34,253 nt of DNA from Candidimonas sp. (lineage in GTDB: Bacteria > Pseudomonadota > Gammaproteobacteria > Burkholderiales > Burkholderiaceae_B). The number at the start of each line of letters is the position of its first letter. The first letter of the stretch is position 1. The stretch is from contig SCRC01000047.1 in NCBI GenBank assembly GCA_004297945.1, positions 1-34,253 of the forward strand, in the 5' to 3' direction. The translations under genes and the position numbers were made by a program. A model generated the notes under the pieces. The model searched no databases and had not been told where the DNA came from. It saw only the letters and a list, made by a program, of their open reading frames with translations. Below, piece after piece: positions 16,272-25,498 of the stretch.

Positions 16272-17054
16272 TTATTTGATTGCTTGTGTGCTCGTGCGGT
16301 CATCAACGCTGAACTGCGCAACGACGACCAACATCACGATTACAGTCAGAAACAGGGCACTGGTCCACATGGCACCCATGCCGAGGCCGCCATTGGCCTT
16401 CGCCTGCGTCAGCAGGTCGCCGAGTGAGGCCCCGAAGGGGCGTGTTAGGATGTAACCAATCCAGAAGGTCAGTACCGCATTGCCTCCTACGCGCCATGCC
16501 GCGTAAGTGATAGCGATCAGTGTTCCGAACGACACCGCTCCCCATGTGAAGCCAAGGCCGAGCGCTTCGGTCGCCAAGTCACCTGCCGCTGTGCCCAGTG
16601 CAAACGTGCAAAGAATGGCAGACCAGTAAAACAGTTCCCTGCGCCGCGTGAAAATCTCATGGATCGACAAGGTGCGTTCCACCCAAAACCAAACCGCAAA
16701 AATTCCTGCGAGCACGATGGAAAATGCAGCCGTGCTGGCATACAGGCTGACGCCTAGTCCATCGGTGAGCAGGTCAGTAATAAGGGTGCCAACGACACTG
16801 ACCAGAACAACCGTGAGCCAGTAAACCCAGGGCGTGTAGCGCCGCGTGCGTAGCTGCATGAATAGGGCAGCAGCCAAAAGTACACTCATCACTGCACGAG
16901 TGATATTTTGGCCGAAGCCCGCATTAACCGCCAGAAAGTCGGCTCCGGTTTCGCCGACCGTCGTGCACATGATCTTGATGATCCAGAACGAGAGCGTCGC
17001 TTCGGGGACTTTGTTGAGCCAGTTTGATGTGGAAGGTGTTGTCAGCGTATTCAT
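16272..17054 (-). CDS. Multi-pass membrane protein, COG4705-like
   Basis: 260-residue integral membrane protein with about eight hydrophobic helices in four repeated pairs. Characteristic segments are VPEATLSFWIIKIMCTTVGE at the start and ILTRPFGASLGDLLTQ near the end, the latter with the same turn-and-acidic pattern as TVGETGADFL, ITDLLTDGLG and AAGDLATEAL. This repeated G-(E/D)-x2-(A/T)-(D/E) pattern is typical of the COG4705 group, for which no activity is established. The frame extends upstream only through a TTG; ATG 17054 is preferred. It is convergent with cadR and divergent from the DUF2127-like gene. Confidence 0.8.
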   Translation of the reverse strand: MNTLTTPSTSNWLNKVPEATLSFWIIKIMCTTVGETGADFLAVNAGFGQNITRAVMSVLLAAALFMQLRTRRYTPWVYWLTVVLVSVVGTLITDLLTDGLGVSLYASTAAFSIVLAGIFAVWFWVERTLSIHEIFTRRRELFYWSAILCTFALGTAAGDLATEALGLGFTWGAVSFGTLIAITYAAWRVGGNAVLTFWIGYILTRPFGASLGDLLTQAKANGGLGMGAMWTSALFLTVIVMLVVVAQFSVDDRTSTQAIK

Positions 17055-17362
17055 AGAGTTAGTTCCGTCCAAGGCATATGGGTTTTGAGGCAAGTATGGC
17101 TAGTTAAACTTAGCCCAGCCATAGGTACCATCATTTGCGTACCCATCCCATTTGAATGAGGTTTCCGAATAGGTTTCGATAAACGCGCAGCACTATGGGT
17201 CGAACTGGCGGTTTGCAAGCCCGCTGCGGGCGGGAAAACGTGCTGCGGTGTCAATGGGTATTCACCGCACGGATACAATATTCGTGACGATATGGATTAA
17301 CGTTTTTCGTATTGCCGTCAAACAAGATGGATTATTAGATTCATGAAAATAGGGCCTGTCAT
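17055..17362. other. Divergent intergenic region with short palindrome
   Basis: 308 bp between two divergent membrane-protein genes. A GC-rich palindrome GCCCGC-T-GCGGGC lies at 17219-17231. No clear operator or promoter could be assigned. Confidence 0.35.
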
Positions 17363-17860
17363 ATGAACGAACGTCGTATACATCAACTCTTTGCGGCCAG
17401 CGTACTTCTCAAGGGTGCCCATGCGTTGCTAGAGTGCGCGAGCGGTATTGCTTTGGCGTTGATCAATACAGCAGCCATAGTGACACTGGCGAAAACGATC
17501 ACGCAGGATGAACTTACTGAAGATCCGAGGGATTTTATTGCGAACCACCTGCTTGCTTTCGCCGACACATTCTCTATAAGTAGTCAGCATTTTTACGCGT
17601 TCTATCTTTTGAGTCATGGTGCAGTTAAGGTGTTTCTGGTCATTTTCCTTCTTAAAAATAAATTATGGGCATATCCCGTTTCTCTCGGTGTGTTGGGTCT
17701 CTTTATTCTTTACCAGGTCTACCGATTTTCCTACACTCACTCAATTGCCCTGGTTGTATTGACGGTTTTCGACTTGGTGGTCATGGTATTGATTTGGCAT
17801 GAATACCGTCTCTTGCGCCACGGCGCGATCACGTTGCATGGGGCTGCGGATCGTCTCTAA
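17363..17860 (+). CDS. DUF2127-like small membrane protein
   Basis: 165 residues with four to five membrane segments. The N-terminal RRIHQLFAASVLLKGAHALLE, the middle HFYAFYLLSHGAVKVFLVIFLL and the C-terminal VLTVFDLVVMVLIWHEYRLL match the layout of the DUF2127 family (COG4331-like), whose function is unknown. Start ATG 17363; no strong ribosome-binding site (AGGG about 10 nt upstream). It faces away from the COG4705-like gene. The two unknown membrane proteins sit together in the metal-resistance neighbourhood, but no direct link is shown. Confidence 0.78.
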   Translation: MNERRIHQLFAASVLLKGAHALLECASGIALALINTAAIVTLAKTITQDELTEDPRDFIANHLLAFADTFSISSQHFYAFYLLSHGAVKVFLVIFLLKNKLWAYPVSLGVLGLFILYQVYRFSYTHSIALVVLTVFDLVVMVLIWHEYRLLRHGAITLHGAADRL

Positions 17861-18194
17861 AATAATCTGCACCGGTCATAACACCGCTGCTGTTGATATT
17901 TTTGGCGTGTTCGACCAATTTTCAATGCAACAATTCGGCCCAGCCAATGAGTTTTGTTCAGAACGACCATAATTAACTCCAGAGCTATCACCGAATTTAG
18001 CTACGAGGGCTGTTGTAGTCTGTATGGTCAACGCCGCCCTTTGTGCGATATTTTAAATACGCATAATGTGTATTATGTAAAGTCAATGATATACCTGTTT
18101 AGAGACGTACCCGTCGTTTGGGTTCATAAAAAACCTCAGGCTTTTAAGCCTTGCAATCTCAAAAGCAAAAAGATAAGCTTTAGAACGTGGTTTT
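17861..18194. other. AT-rich intergenic region with operator-like palindrome
   Basis: 334 bp without a gene. It contains a perfect inverted repeat CATAAT-GTGT-ATTATG at 18062-18077, set in TTTTAAATAC...GTAAAG, which resembles an operator/promoter whose gene may have been lost, and a minus-strand terminator at 18128-18152. Confidence 0.5.
18128..18152 (-). terminator. Intrinsic terminator after the LysR remnant
   Basis: On the minus strand AAGGCTT-AA-AAGCCT is followed by GAGG and a run of six T. The stem is short, but the T-run fits a rho-independent terminator, and its position 43 bp after the end of the LysR remnant fits as well. Confidence 0.55.
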
Positions 18195-18585
18195 TTAAGC
18201 CACATCCACCGGACTAACGAGTTCAACGAGTTTTCCTGCGCGCACAAAGTATTCGATATAGTTGCGTGGAAAGAAACTGATCCCGACACCAGCAATAACA
18301 AGCGCGATTAAGGCCGTCAGGCTATTGCATATCAACGCACAGGGGATGTTTAAGTTCTGCTGTGCCGTCCACCTTTCGAATGCTCTAGATAGACCTGCCT
18401 CAGGGCTCAGAGTAATTACTGGACGTTCTGCGAAATGTTGAGGTGTCAATACCGTGCCTTTTGGTAGTCGGTCTGGCGACGCCAACCACCGATACTCCAG
18501 TTACCCCACTTTTTCGTGAGCTAGGGTTCGCAAAGAAGAAAGGCCAAGGATCACAGCAAAGTCTAACTCGCCGCGGCGTATTTGT
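18195..18585 (-). pseudogene. LysR-family regulator, C-terminal remnant with internal stop
   Basis: The minus strand encodes the effector-binding half of a LysR-type regulator: RRGELDFAVILG, then an in-frame TAA, then LEYRWLASPDRLP, and a long clean stretch to the end (AERPVITLSP, IAGVGISFFPRNYI). The DNA-binding N-terminal part is absent, and homology ends near 18585, about 100 bp before the end of the RND operon's last gene. So it is both truncated and interrupted. The regulated pathway is not known. The remaining 18586-18680 could not be explained. Confidence 0.75.
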
Positions 18586-18680
18586 CTGATGCGCTGGGCC
18601 ACGCGGGCCTTCGCGCGGCGGTCAAAAGCCGCAGCCATCATGCCCGCCAGATAGTGCAGAAATACCTGAAGGACTCAGTG

Positions 18681-20051
18681 TTATTTCTCGGCCGCAAAAA
18701 TCCCGCTTCCGGTCAGAAGTTGCAGCGCTACGGTACGTTCGGCAATCTGCTGTTCGTTGGTCTGCAGGGCTAGACGTTGGTCGAGCAGCGCTTGGTCTTG
18801 CATTTGCGCCTGTGGCAACGTGATATCACCGACCCCTAGCGCCGCGTTTGCCGCTTGCGCGGCACTTTGCAGTGTGGGCAAGGAGGTCCGCAGCGTGAAC
18901 TGTTCATGGCACAGTATGGCCAGTTCGGCCAGGATTCGCGCGACTTTGGTGCGCGCTTGTTGCAGGCGCAAACGATATGTGTCATAAAGCGCTGTGCGTG
19001 TGGCGCTCGCCACGGCAATCCTGCCTGGGCTGCCGTTGAAAATCGGCAGACTGAAGTTAATACCGAACCCCAAGGTGTGAACATTCGAGGTGTCACGCGC
19101 GCGTGACAGTGTGATACCCACCGAAGGGAATTGCGAAAGTACGGCTTTGCGCAGTACTTGTTCCTGACTTGCGTAGCCAGCACGCAGCGCCATCAGGTCG
19201 GGCCGGATCTTGCCCAACTTGTCCACGGAGCCAGCCGCACGCTGCACGGCCTTGGTGTCCAGGCGAGGCAACCCTGCCAGGCTTGGCGTCTTGCCAGGTC
19301 GCAATCCAAGCATGGCATCAAGCTCGTCTTGCTTGACCTCGCGCTGGCTCGCGTCCGTGACCAACTTGTGCTGCAGCGCGGTCAGTTCAATCAAGTCGGC
19401 GTCGGCCGTCGTGCGAGGTGCGACGCCGACCATCGCCGCGGCCCGGTCGCGTTCCAGGCGCTTGGCCACAGCGGCGCGCTGAGCATCAAGCAAATGATCG
19501 CGCTCGCGTAGTCCCACCAGCGCGATGTAGTCGAGTTCGGCGGCGGAGGCGGTCTGCCATTCCTGCCAGAGGATCCGCAGGTCGACCTCTCGGACATGGT
19601 CGCGCGCGGCCGCGACCGCCGCGCCGCGCGTGATCAACTGGCCCAGGTTGATACTCAAACCCAGGTTGTAGGCGGTGGTGGTAGTGCCCGATTGCCCTTG
19701 CGGGATGTCGCGCTTGGCCGCTAATTTCGGCGCGGGCAGCAAACCGGCAGCGAAGGCTTCGGCGCGCGCCACGCCAGCTCGATCACGCGCAGCCCGCAGG
19801 CGCGGATCGTTGAGCACGGCCAGCGCGGCAATGGCAGACATTGGCAACGGTGCATGCAAATCGATGCGCTGCGCGGCCAGTGCCGGTAGCGCTATGTCGC
19901 CAGTCTCGACACGCAAGTCGGTGGCGCTATCGTGCCACGCTACGGTGGCCGGCAAAGGCCTGGGGGTATACGTCGCGCAGGCCGTCAGCATGCCGCACAA
20001 TGCAACTGTCGGGCTTATGTGCAGCAGTCGCGAAACGTCCATGGGTTTCAT
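18681..20051 (-). CDS. RND-type outer membrane efflux lipoprotein (TolC/OprM-like)
   Basis: Outer-membrane channel of a tripartite efflux pump, 456 residues. The N-terminus has a lipoprotein signal ending in the lipobox LTAC (about residue 24), so the protein should be lipid-anchored. The rest is alpha-helical barrel sequence with repeated, Ala/Leu/Gln-rich heptads (for example near LAVLNDPRLRAARDRAGVA and the parallel repeat in the second half), the classical OEP duplicated fold. The ATG at 20051 overlaps the stop of the RND pump gene (ATGA), so translation is coupled; the open frame upstream of it was not used. It is the last gene of the minus-strand operon. Confidence 0.88.
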   Translation of the reverse strand: MKPMDVSRLLHISPTVALCGMLTACATYTPRPLPATVAWHDSATDLRVETGDIALPALAAQRIDLHAPLPMSAIAALAVLNDPRLRAARDRAGVARAEAFAAGLLPAPKLAAKRDIPQGQSGTTTTAYNLGLSINLGQLITRGAAVAAARDHVREVDLRILWQEWQTASAAELDYIALVGLRERDHLLDAQRAAVAKRLERDRAAAMVGVAPRTTADADLIELTALQHKLVTDASQREVKQDELDAMLGLRPGKTPSLAGLPRLDTKAVQRAAGSVDKLGKIRPDLMALRAGYASQEQVLRKAVLSQFPSVGITLSRARDTSNVHTLGFGINFSLPIFNGSPGRIAVASATRTALYDTYRLRLQQARTKVARILAELAILCHEQFTLRTSLPTLQSAAQAANAALGVGDITLPQAQMQDQALLDQRLALQTNEQQIAERTVALQLLTGSGIFAAEK

Positions 20052-23000
20052 GCCGACTCCTTGCGTTGCGCCAGACGCGTGAGCTGTTTGCGGCGCCAAT
20101 ACAAGTACAGCCCCGGAATCAGGTTGGTGCTGCGCAGTACGCTCCAGATCAGCCCGCCAAGGATTACGACCGCGAGGCCTTGCTCCGGTGCGGCGCCTTC
20201 ACCCAAACCCAGTGCGGTGGGCAACATCCCCAGAATGGCAGTGATCGCGGTCAGCATGATCGGGCGAAAACGCACCCTGATAGCCTCGTGCACGGCTTCC
20301 TCGACCGGCATGCCCGCCGCCTCGTTGTGCCGCACACGGTCGAGTAGGACGATACTCTGCCGCAGGCCGATCCCGATCAAGGTCAGGAAACCCATCATGC
20401 CCGTGGCGTTCAGGCCAACACCGCTTACCACGAGCGCGACGGTGCCGCCGGTCAACGCCAACGGAATCTCGAGCAATAAAATAGCCGGTATTAACAACCC
20501 CTCGAACTGCAGGAGAAGAATGCCGATCATGATTACGAACGCGGCCAGCGCCGCGACCAACAAGCCTAGCGCTGCCTGTTCGATTTGTGCATACAGGCCG
20601 CCGAAGGCGATCCGGTAACCAGCCGGCATGTGTAGGCCTACCAACGCACGCTGCACGGCTGCGATGGTGCTGCCGATTGGCCCGTTCGGGGTGGCCAGGA
20701 TGTCCAGCGCGCGCGCGCCAGCGATATGCTCGATCTGATTGGGGGTGCTAGCGAGTTTGATACGCGCCAGTTGCGATAGTGGTGCCCAGCCCCCGGGCGT
20801 GAGAATCGGCAGCGTGGCCAGAGCCGCCATGCTGCGCTGCGGCGCATCGGCAAGACGCAGATAGAGCGTCAGCGGCACGTTGCCCTCTGGCACGCGGCTT
20901 ACCACCTCGCCGTTGATCAGCGCATCGAGCTGCTTATATAACGAAGCTGGCGTCATCTTGTGGACGGCCAGCGCCTGCGTCTCGGGTTCAATCAGCAGTT
21001 GCGTGACAGGATAACCGTCGTTATTGAACACATCGCTTAGCGCATTGATGCGATGCAGCTTAGCGGCGATAGTTTCTGAGAGCTTACGCAGCTGCGCGAC
21101 GTCGCTGCCGAACACGTGAATTACGAAGGGCTGCGGCAAACCCGATAGGCTCTCACCGACCCGTTCGATAGTCGGCGTATCCACCGCGAGCTGCACGCCT
21201 GGCAGTTGCGATTCCCGTTGAATGCGCTTGCCGATTGCGTCGAGCGCATTGACGCTGACGCCGCGTTTGAGCACGACCTGGATTTCACCGGCATAAGCAG
21301 GCTCGGTGTAGGACGTCGACGACGAAGAACCGATGCGGGCATACACATGCGCGACGACCGAGTCTTTCAGCAACCGCTGTGTGATGGTTCCGACAGCGGC
21401 GCGAGTGTCCAGCAGGGAACTGCCTGGCGGCAGAGTGAAGGACTCGAGTAGCACGCCCTCGTTAGGCAGTGGCAGGAAACTGACCGGCACTAGAACAAGT
21501 CCCGCCAGACTTAGCGCCAGTACCCCAAAGGTGATCGCGAGGCTGGTGCGGGGCGAGCGAGAGACCCAGTCAAACAGTTTTTCGTTCCAGTGTTCCAGGC
21601 GTTGCAGCAAGCCCAGGCCGCTGTTCGTGCCAGCGCTGGGCTTGGCATGCAGAAAACCCAGGGTCAGTGGGGTGAAACTGAGCGAGACGAGCAATGATGC
21701 CAGCAGCGCCAAGATCATCGCCAGTGAGAACGGGATGAAGAACAGCCCCACCAACCCGCCCACGAACAGCAGCGGAACGTAGATCGCGATGTTGGTGAGG
21801 GTGCCGGTGATGTCCGGGATCACGATGGACTCTAGGCCGTTCCGTATGCCGTCCCAATGCGCGTCGCCCTGTTCCCAGCGGTGATAAATGCTTTCGAGCA
21901 CGATGATCGCGTCGTCCGCGAGCAGGCCGACGGCCACCGTCAGTGCGCCCAACGTCATCAGATTCAGGTCTTGTCCAAACGCGTGCAGTGCGGCGATGGC
22001 CAACGCGAGCGACAGCGGAATACTCATCGCCAACGCGACGATCCCGCGTCCGGCACCAAGAATCCAAAACAGTACCAGCACAGCCAGCACTGCACCGATC
22101 AGAAGATTACGTCCGAGATCGGCGCTGACCAAGTGGACGAGATGGCCTTGGCTGTAGGTTCTTATCCAGCTGACGCCGGACGGCAACTCGGACCGCGTCT
22201 GGTCGAGCGTTTTTTGCACCGCCTTGGTGACGGCCAAGGTAGACGCGCCCGGCTGCTTGACGATGACCAGCGCGATGCTGGGGCGCCCGTCCAGTGCCAC
22301 CGCGTTGTGCGTGGGCACCGCTGCGCGTACGATGCGCGCAAGTGCGTGCAGCGGCATGGTGCCGTGCGGCGTCGCCACCGGTACCTGCTCGAGCTGCGCG
22401 ATGCGCACGGGCAGGTGCCGTACCTCAATCAGTACGTCGTTATGACCCATCGTCACGAATCCGGCAGGCTCGAGCAGGACTTGAGACTTCACCGCCTGCA
22501 CCAGTGCCGTCACCGGCACGCCATAGCGCCGCATCGCGTCAAGATCTGGCTGGATCCACAGCGCGTCGTCGCCAGCGCCGAAAACATGCACGAACTGCAC
22601 GCCAGAAATCGCTCGCAGTGCTGGCAGGATGCTGGCGCGCACCGCATGCCGGACCTGCGCGGGCGCAATATCGGCCGGAATCTGCGCGGTGTAGTCAGCT
22701 ACCTCGTTGATGGCGTTGCCCATGATCTGCGCCATCGGATTGGTCTGCGTGGGCAAATCTGGCCGGGCACGGTCGAGCGCACCGTTGATGCTCTGCAGGT
22801 CGAGTTGCGCGTTGCTGCCTTGGCCAAAGCGCACGTCGATTTCGACTGTGCCGTTGCCCATCGCCGAACGCACGCTGCTCAGGTTTGTCAGCGTCAGGAT
22901 CTGACTTTCCAGCGGATTGACGACCAGGCGTTCGAGTTCGGTAGCCGTTGTGCCCGGCAGATGCGCGGTCACGCTGATTTGCGGAAAATTGAACTGCGGC

Positions 23001-23119
23001 AGCACCTCCGCCGGCGTGTGCACGAACGCATATGCGGCATAGAGCAACACGGCACCAAGCGCGAGCAACCACAGTATAGGGCGCCGCAATACGCGTAGCA
23101 TTGAAACGTTCTTGATCAT
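20048..23119 (-). CDS. RND-family efflux pump (AcrB/CzcA superfamily), inner-membrane transporter
   Basis: Proton-driven resistance-nodulation-division transporter of 1023 residues with twelve helices and two large periplasmic loops. Helix 1 starts LRRPILWLLALGAVLLYAAY. The first periplasmic part contains PQISVTAHLPGTTATELE. The fourth helix carries the proton-relay pair in VAVGLLADDAIIVLES. Family repeats IPLSLALAIAAL and GILLLQFEGLLIPAILLLEIP are seen, and the second half repeats the plan (TLIGIGLRQSIVLLDRVRH). The DD helix-4 motif is more like multidrug (HAE) pumps than heavy-metal CzcA/CusA pumps (which have D-F-G...D), so the substrate is probably an organic or antibiotic compound, but that is inference. 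It begins 9 bp after the fusion-protein gene. Confidence 0.93.
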   Translation of the reverse strand: MIKNVSMLRVLRRPILWLLALGAVLLYAAYAFVHTPAEVLPQFNFPQISVTAHLPGTTATELERLVVNPLESQILTLTNLSSVRSAMGNGTVEIDVRFGQGSNAQLDLQSINGALDRARPDLPTQTNPMAQIMGNAINEVADYTAQIPADIAPAQVRHAVRASILPALRAISGVQFVHVFGAGDDALWIQPDLDAMRRYGVPVTALVQAVKSQVLLEPAGFVTMGHNDVLIEVRHLPVRIAQLEQVPVATPHGTMPLHALARIVRAAVPTHNAVALDGRPSIALVIVKQPGASTLAVTKAVQKTLDQTRSELPSGVSWIRTYSQGHLVHLVSADLGRNLLIGAVLAVLVLFWILGAGRGIVALAMSIPLSLALAIAALHAFGQDLNLMTLGALTVAVGLLADDAIIVLESIYHRWEQGDAHWDGIRNGLESIVIPDITGTLTNIAIYVPLLFVGGLVGLFFIPFSLAMILALLASLLVSLSFTPLTLGFLHAKPSAGTNSGLGLLQRLEHWNEKLFDWVSRSPRTSLAITFGVLALSLAGLVLVPVSFLPLPNEGVLLESFTLPPGSSLLDTRAAVGTITQRLLKDSVVAHVYARIGSSSSTSYTEPAYAGEIQVVLKRGVSVNALDAIGKRIQRESQLPGVQLAVDTPTIERVGESLSGLPQPFVIHVFGSDVAQLRKLSETIAAKLHRINALSDVFNNDGYPVTQLLIEPETQALAVHKMTPASLYKQLDALINGEVVSRVPEGNVPLTLYLRLADAPQRSMAALATLPILTPGGWAPLSQLARIKLASTPNQIEHIAGARALDILATPNGPIGSTIAAVQRALVGLHMPAGYRIAFGGLYAQIEQAALGLLVAALAAFVIMIGILLLQFEGLLIPAILLLEIPLALTGGTVALVVSGVGLNATGMMGFLTLIGIGLRQSIVLLDRVRHNEAAGMPVEEAVHEAIRVRFRPIMLTAITAILGMLPTALGLGEGAAPEQGLAVVILGGLIWSVLRSTNLIPGLYLYWRRKQLTRLAQRKESA

Positions 23120-23128
23120 GACGGCGAT

Positions 23129-24196
23129 TTAATTAGGTGGCTGGTAGGATTGAGCAATGCCCCGGTGATATTCAAGGAAGGCATCTTGCGCCACGACCTG
23201 ATCTCCGGGCCGAAGGCCGGAGGCAATCCAGGTTTGCCACCCGCGCGTAGGGCCGGGCACGACTTGCCGCGGCTGGTCGCCATGCGCGGTGCGTACCAGC
23301 ACCCACCAGTTGCCGCGATCGAGAATCAGCGCAGCGGTAGGTACCGCAAGCATCGATTGCGGTGGGCCCTCGAGTGTGACGGTACCCCATTGCCCGCTCA
23401 CCCAGAGGGCTGCGCCGGCCGCTTGCACGGCGCTAAGGCCGACTCGCGTGCCGCCGTTGGCACCAACCGCCGACGCCACCGTTGCCACCTTTACCGCGAC
23501 AGCGCCGCCACCGTCAGCTGGCTTGAAGCGGCCGGTCATGCCGATACGTAGCGCCGCAGTGGCAGCACCATAATATTCGGCGCGAATCCATAGCCCGTCC
23601 GTCGATTGTATCGTCAGGATAGTTTCTCCAGGCGAGACTTCTTCGCCGTCCGCGGCCTGCACGGACACGACGGATCCAGCCGTCGGTGCCCTGAAAACCT
23701 GCAGATTCCGGGCCTCATTGAGTTGGGCTTGCGCGGTCTGCCAGGCGGCGTGCGCGGCCGCAAGTTCGCTGGTTGCCGCATCGACTGCTTGCCGAGTACT
23801 CAGTTGCGCCGCGAGCTGGTGGCGCATGATTGTCAGGGCTCGACGCGCAGCATCGAGCCGCGCCTGTGCGCTGCGTACGGCCGTTTCGCGTTGTGTCAAC
23901 AATGATTGAACGCGCGTTCCGCCCACGCGCGCGAGTACCTCGCCAGTCGTCACGACGCTGCCCGGCAGTACGCGTAGATCGCGCAGGACGCCAGCATCGA
24001 CCACGCGCACCTTGACTATGGTCGTTGGCACGACTTGAGCATAGGCTGTCAATCGTGGTGAAAACGTCTTTGGCTGGACGGTAACGACGGCTGGCTGCGC
24101 CACATCGGCGGCCAACGCCAAGCCTTCGCCACTCAGGCAGAAAAGAGGGAGAAGTATCAACCAGGCAGCCGCGAAACGTTGCCCAAGGTTAGACAT
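23129..24196 (-). CDS. RND membrane fusion (periplasmic adaptor) protein
   Basis: HlyD/AcrA-like adaptor of about 355 residues joining the RND pump to the outer-membrane channel. An N-terminal signal peptide or anchor (about residues 8-30) is followed by the lipoyl-like domain with VKVRVVDAGVLRDLRV and its second half FRAPTAGSVVSV, a coiled-coil hairpin between them rich in Ala/Gln/Arg, and a beta-barrel and membrane-proximal part ending with GLRPGDQVVAQDAFLE. The frame opens with a TTG at 24208; ATG 24196 gives a cleaner signal and is 8 nt after the stop of the upstream M56 gene. The pump gene follows directly. Confidence 0.88.
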   Translation of the reverse strand: MSNLGQRFAAAWLILLPLFCLSGEGLALAADVAQPAVVTVQPKTFSPRLTAYAQVVPTTIVKVRVVDAGVLRDLRVLPGSVVTTGEVLARVGGTRVQSLLTQRETAVRSAQARLDAARRALTIMRHQLAAQLSTRQAVDAATSELAAAHAAWQTAQAQLNEARNLQVFRAPTAGSVVSVQAADGEEVSPGETILTIQSTDGLWIRAEYYGAATAALRIGMTGRFKPADGGGAVAVKVATVASAVGANGGTRVGLSAVQAAGAALWVSGQWGTVTLEGPPQSMLAVPTAALILDRGNWWVLVRTAHGDQPRQVVPGPTRGWQTWIASGLRPGDQVVAQDAFLEYHRGIAQSYQPPN

Positions 24197-24204
24197 GATA
24201 TTTT

Positions 24205-25107
24205 TCAAAATGTCGAAGCCAACAAAGGATGCAGGATAGGTGCGCCGTAGAGCGCGCCGAACACACCGGCAGCCATGAGCATACAGACAAAGCGTGCTTC
24301 GATTTGCAGGAAGCTTTTCAAGGCACGGGTTGACGCCGGATACGGTTCCGCTAACGGGGCTAGAAGCCGGTCGATTCGTCTTTGCAGCGCCTGCGGGTCG
24401 CCGGTCAGACGGGCATGCGTATCCAGGCGTGAGCCATCGACCGAAGTACGCGCCCGCGAGGTGGAAGAGGACTGCCGCAGCGTGCGCAGCAAGGCCACGG
24501 CAAGCGCCGCACCCGACGCGCCATGGCGCCGCGCTTCGTCGTCCCGCGCCAGTTCCAGGGCTTCAAGCCAAGTGCCAAAACGCTGTCTTGCGCTCGGCCA
24601 TGGCCACTGTAAGTCCGTCGCAAGTTGGGCCAGCCAGATCCGCAGGGGATCCCGATGACGCGCGTGCGCTTGTTCGTGTCGCCAGGCCGCATCAATCATG
24701 TCGTCGTCGAGTGTCTTGGCAAGAAACGGGGAAAACAGAATTTGCGGCCGGAGCAAGCCGACGGTGCAAACCCTTGTGTCGGCATCGAACGGCTCGCGCG
24801 TCAGCGCCCAGAGCGCCCGCAGCGCCGCGCGCCAGACGACCACGGCAAAAGGCAGGCAGGCGCCGATCAGCACCCACTGGTCGACGTGACCGTGCACGGG
24901 ATCCGGTTCACGCAGCGCCCAACCGCACAGCCAGGCAGCGACCGTCAACGCGGGCATCACCGGCAGCCACAGGTGCAGCCAGGCACGGCGCTCGGCACTG
25001 CGGCTACACGGGTCAGGCGTCGCGCGCAGTGAAATCATCGCGAATGGCTGCACCGCCAGGCCACCGAAAAGGATGAGCAGAATAGTCAGCAGCGATTCAC
25101 GCTCCAT
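24205..25107 (-). CDS. M56 (BlaR1-type) metalloprotease, short form without sensor domain
   Basis: Integral-membrane zinc protease of the M56 family. The zinc motif HEQAH is at H144-H148, in AWRHEQAHARHRDP. The N-terminal part has several membrane helices (about residues 8-30, 44-64, 75-100) and another near the end (about 275-295). At 300 residues it is about half the size of BlaR1/MecR1: the C-terminal extracytoplasmic penicillin-binding sensor is missing. The signal it detects is therefore unknown. ATG 25107 overlaps the end of the BlaI-like gene by 11 bp. By analogy its job is to cut the repressor encoded upstream, which would switch on the operon. Confidence 0.85.
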   Translation of the reverse strand: MERESLLTILLILFGGLAVQPFAMISLRATPDPCSRSAERRAWLHLWLPVMPALTVAAWLCGWALREPDPVHGHVDQWVLIGACLPFAVVVWRAALRALWALTREPFDADTRVCTVGLLRPQILFSPFLAKTLDDDMIDAAWRHEQAHARHRDPLRIWLAQLATDLQWPWPSARQRFGTWLEALELARDDEARRHGASGAALAVALLRTLRQSSSTSRARTSVDGSRLDTHARLTGDPQALQRRIDRLLAPLAEPYPASTRALKSFLQIEARFVCMLMAAGVFGALYGAPILHPLLASTF

Positions 25108-25492
25108 GTCCCGGTCCCCTTTTGGCTTTAATGGCGCGCTCAAGATCCTCCAGCAGCACGGGATCGATTTCGTCGACCGCATCGACCAGCGCCGCCACCG
25201 CAGCATGCGGCGCGGCGCCCAGGAATCGGGTCATGAGGTGGCGCGCCCGAGCGCGTTCCACCTCATGCTGATCGACCGCAGGACTGTAGACGAATCCGCC
25301 CGCCTCGCGCCGGCGCATGATCAACCCTTTTTCGCGCAGACGGTCGACGACTTTTGCCGTGGTGGTGTAGGCGCGGCCCGCAGGCGCACCCAAGCGCTCG
25401 TGCAACGCGCGCACCGATACGGTGCCGCGCTGCCAGAGCAGGCTTAGCACCTTGTATTCCAGATCGTCTGCAGGTAAATGATAACGGGCCAT
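25097..25492 (-). CDS. BlaI/MecI/CopY-family repressor
   Basis: 131-residue winged-helix repressor of the BlaI family. The N-terminal DNA-binding part is ADDLEYKVLSLLWQRGTVSV followed by the recognition helix AYTTTAKVVDRLREKGLI (about residues 41-58). The C-terminal part, about 60 residues, should dimerise and carry the site cut by the M56 protease; no cysteine-rich copper site (CopY type) is seen, so antibiotic-like rather than copper control is more likely. It is the first gene of the operon and overlaps the protease gene. No ribosome-binding site is seen; the promoter lies so close that the mRNA is probably leaderless. Confidence 0.88.
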   Translation of the reverse strand: MARYHLPADDLEYKVLSLLWQRGTVSVRALHERLGAPAGRAYTTTAKVVDRLREKGLIMRRREAGGFVYSPAVDQHEVERARARHLMTRFLGAAPHAAVAALVDAVDEIDPVLLEDLERAIKAKRGPGHGA

Positions 25493-25498
25493 GAGACG

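Noticed and set aside
21857-23098. 413-codon plus-strand frame inside the RND pump region
   Set aside because: Antisense shadow of a GC-rich coding region; composition dominated by Arg, Gln and His.
20048-23119. Calling the RND pump a CzcA/CusA heavy-metal pump
   Set aside because: The helix-4 motif has the ADD pattern of multidrug pumps, not the D-F-G...D pattern of heavy-metal pumps; metal substrate not supported.
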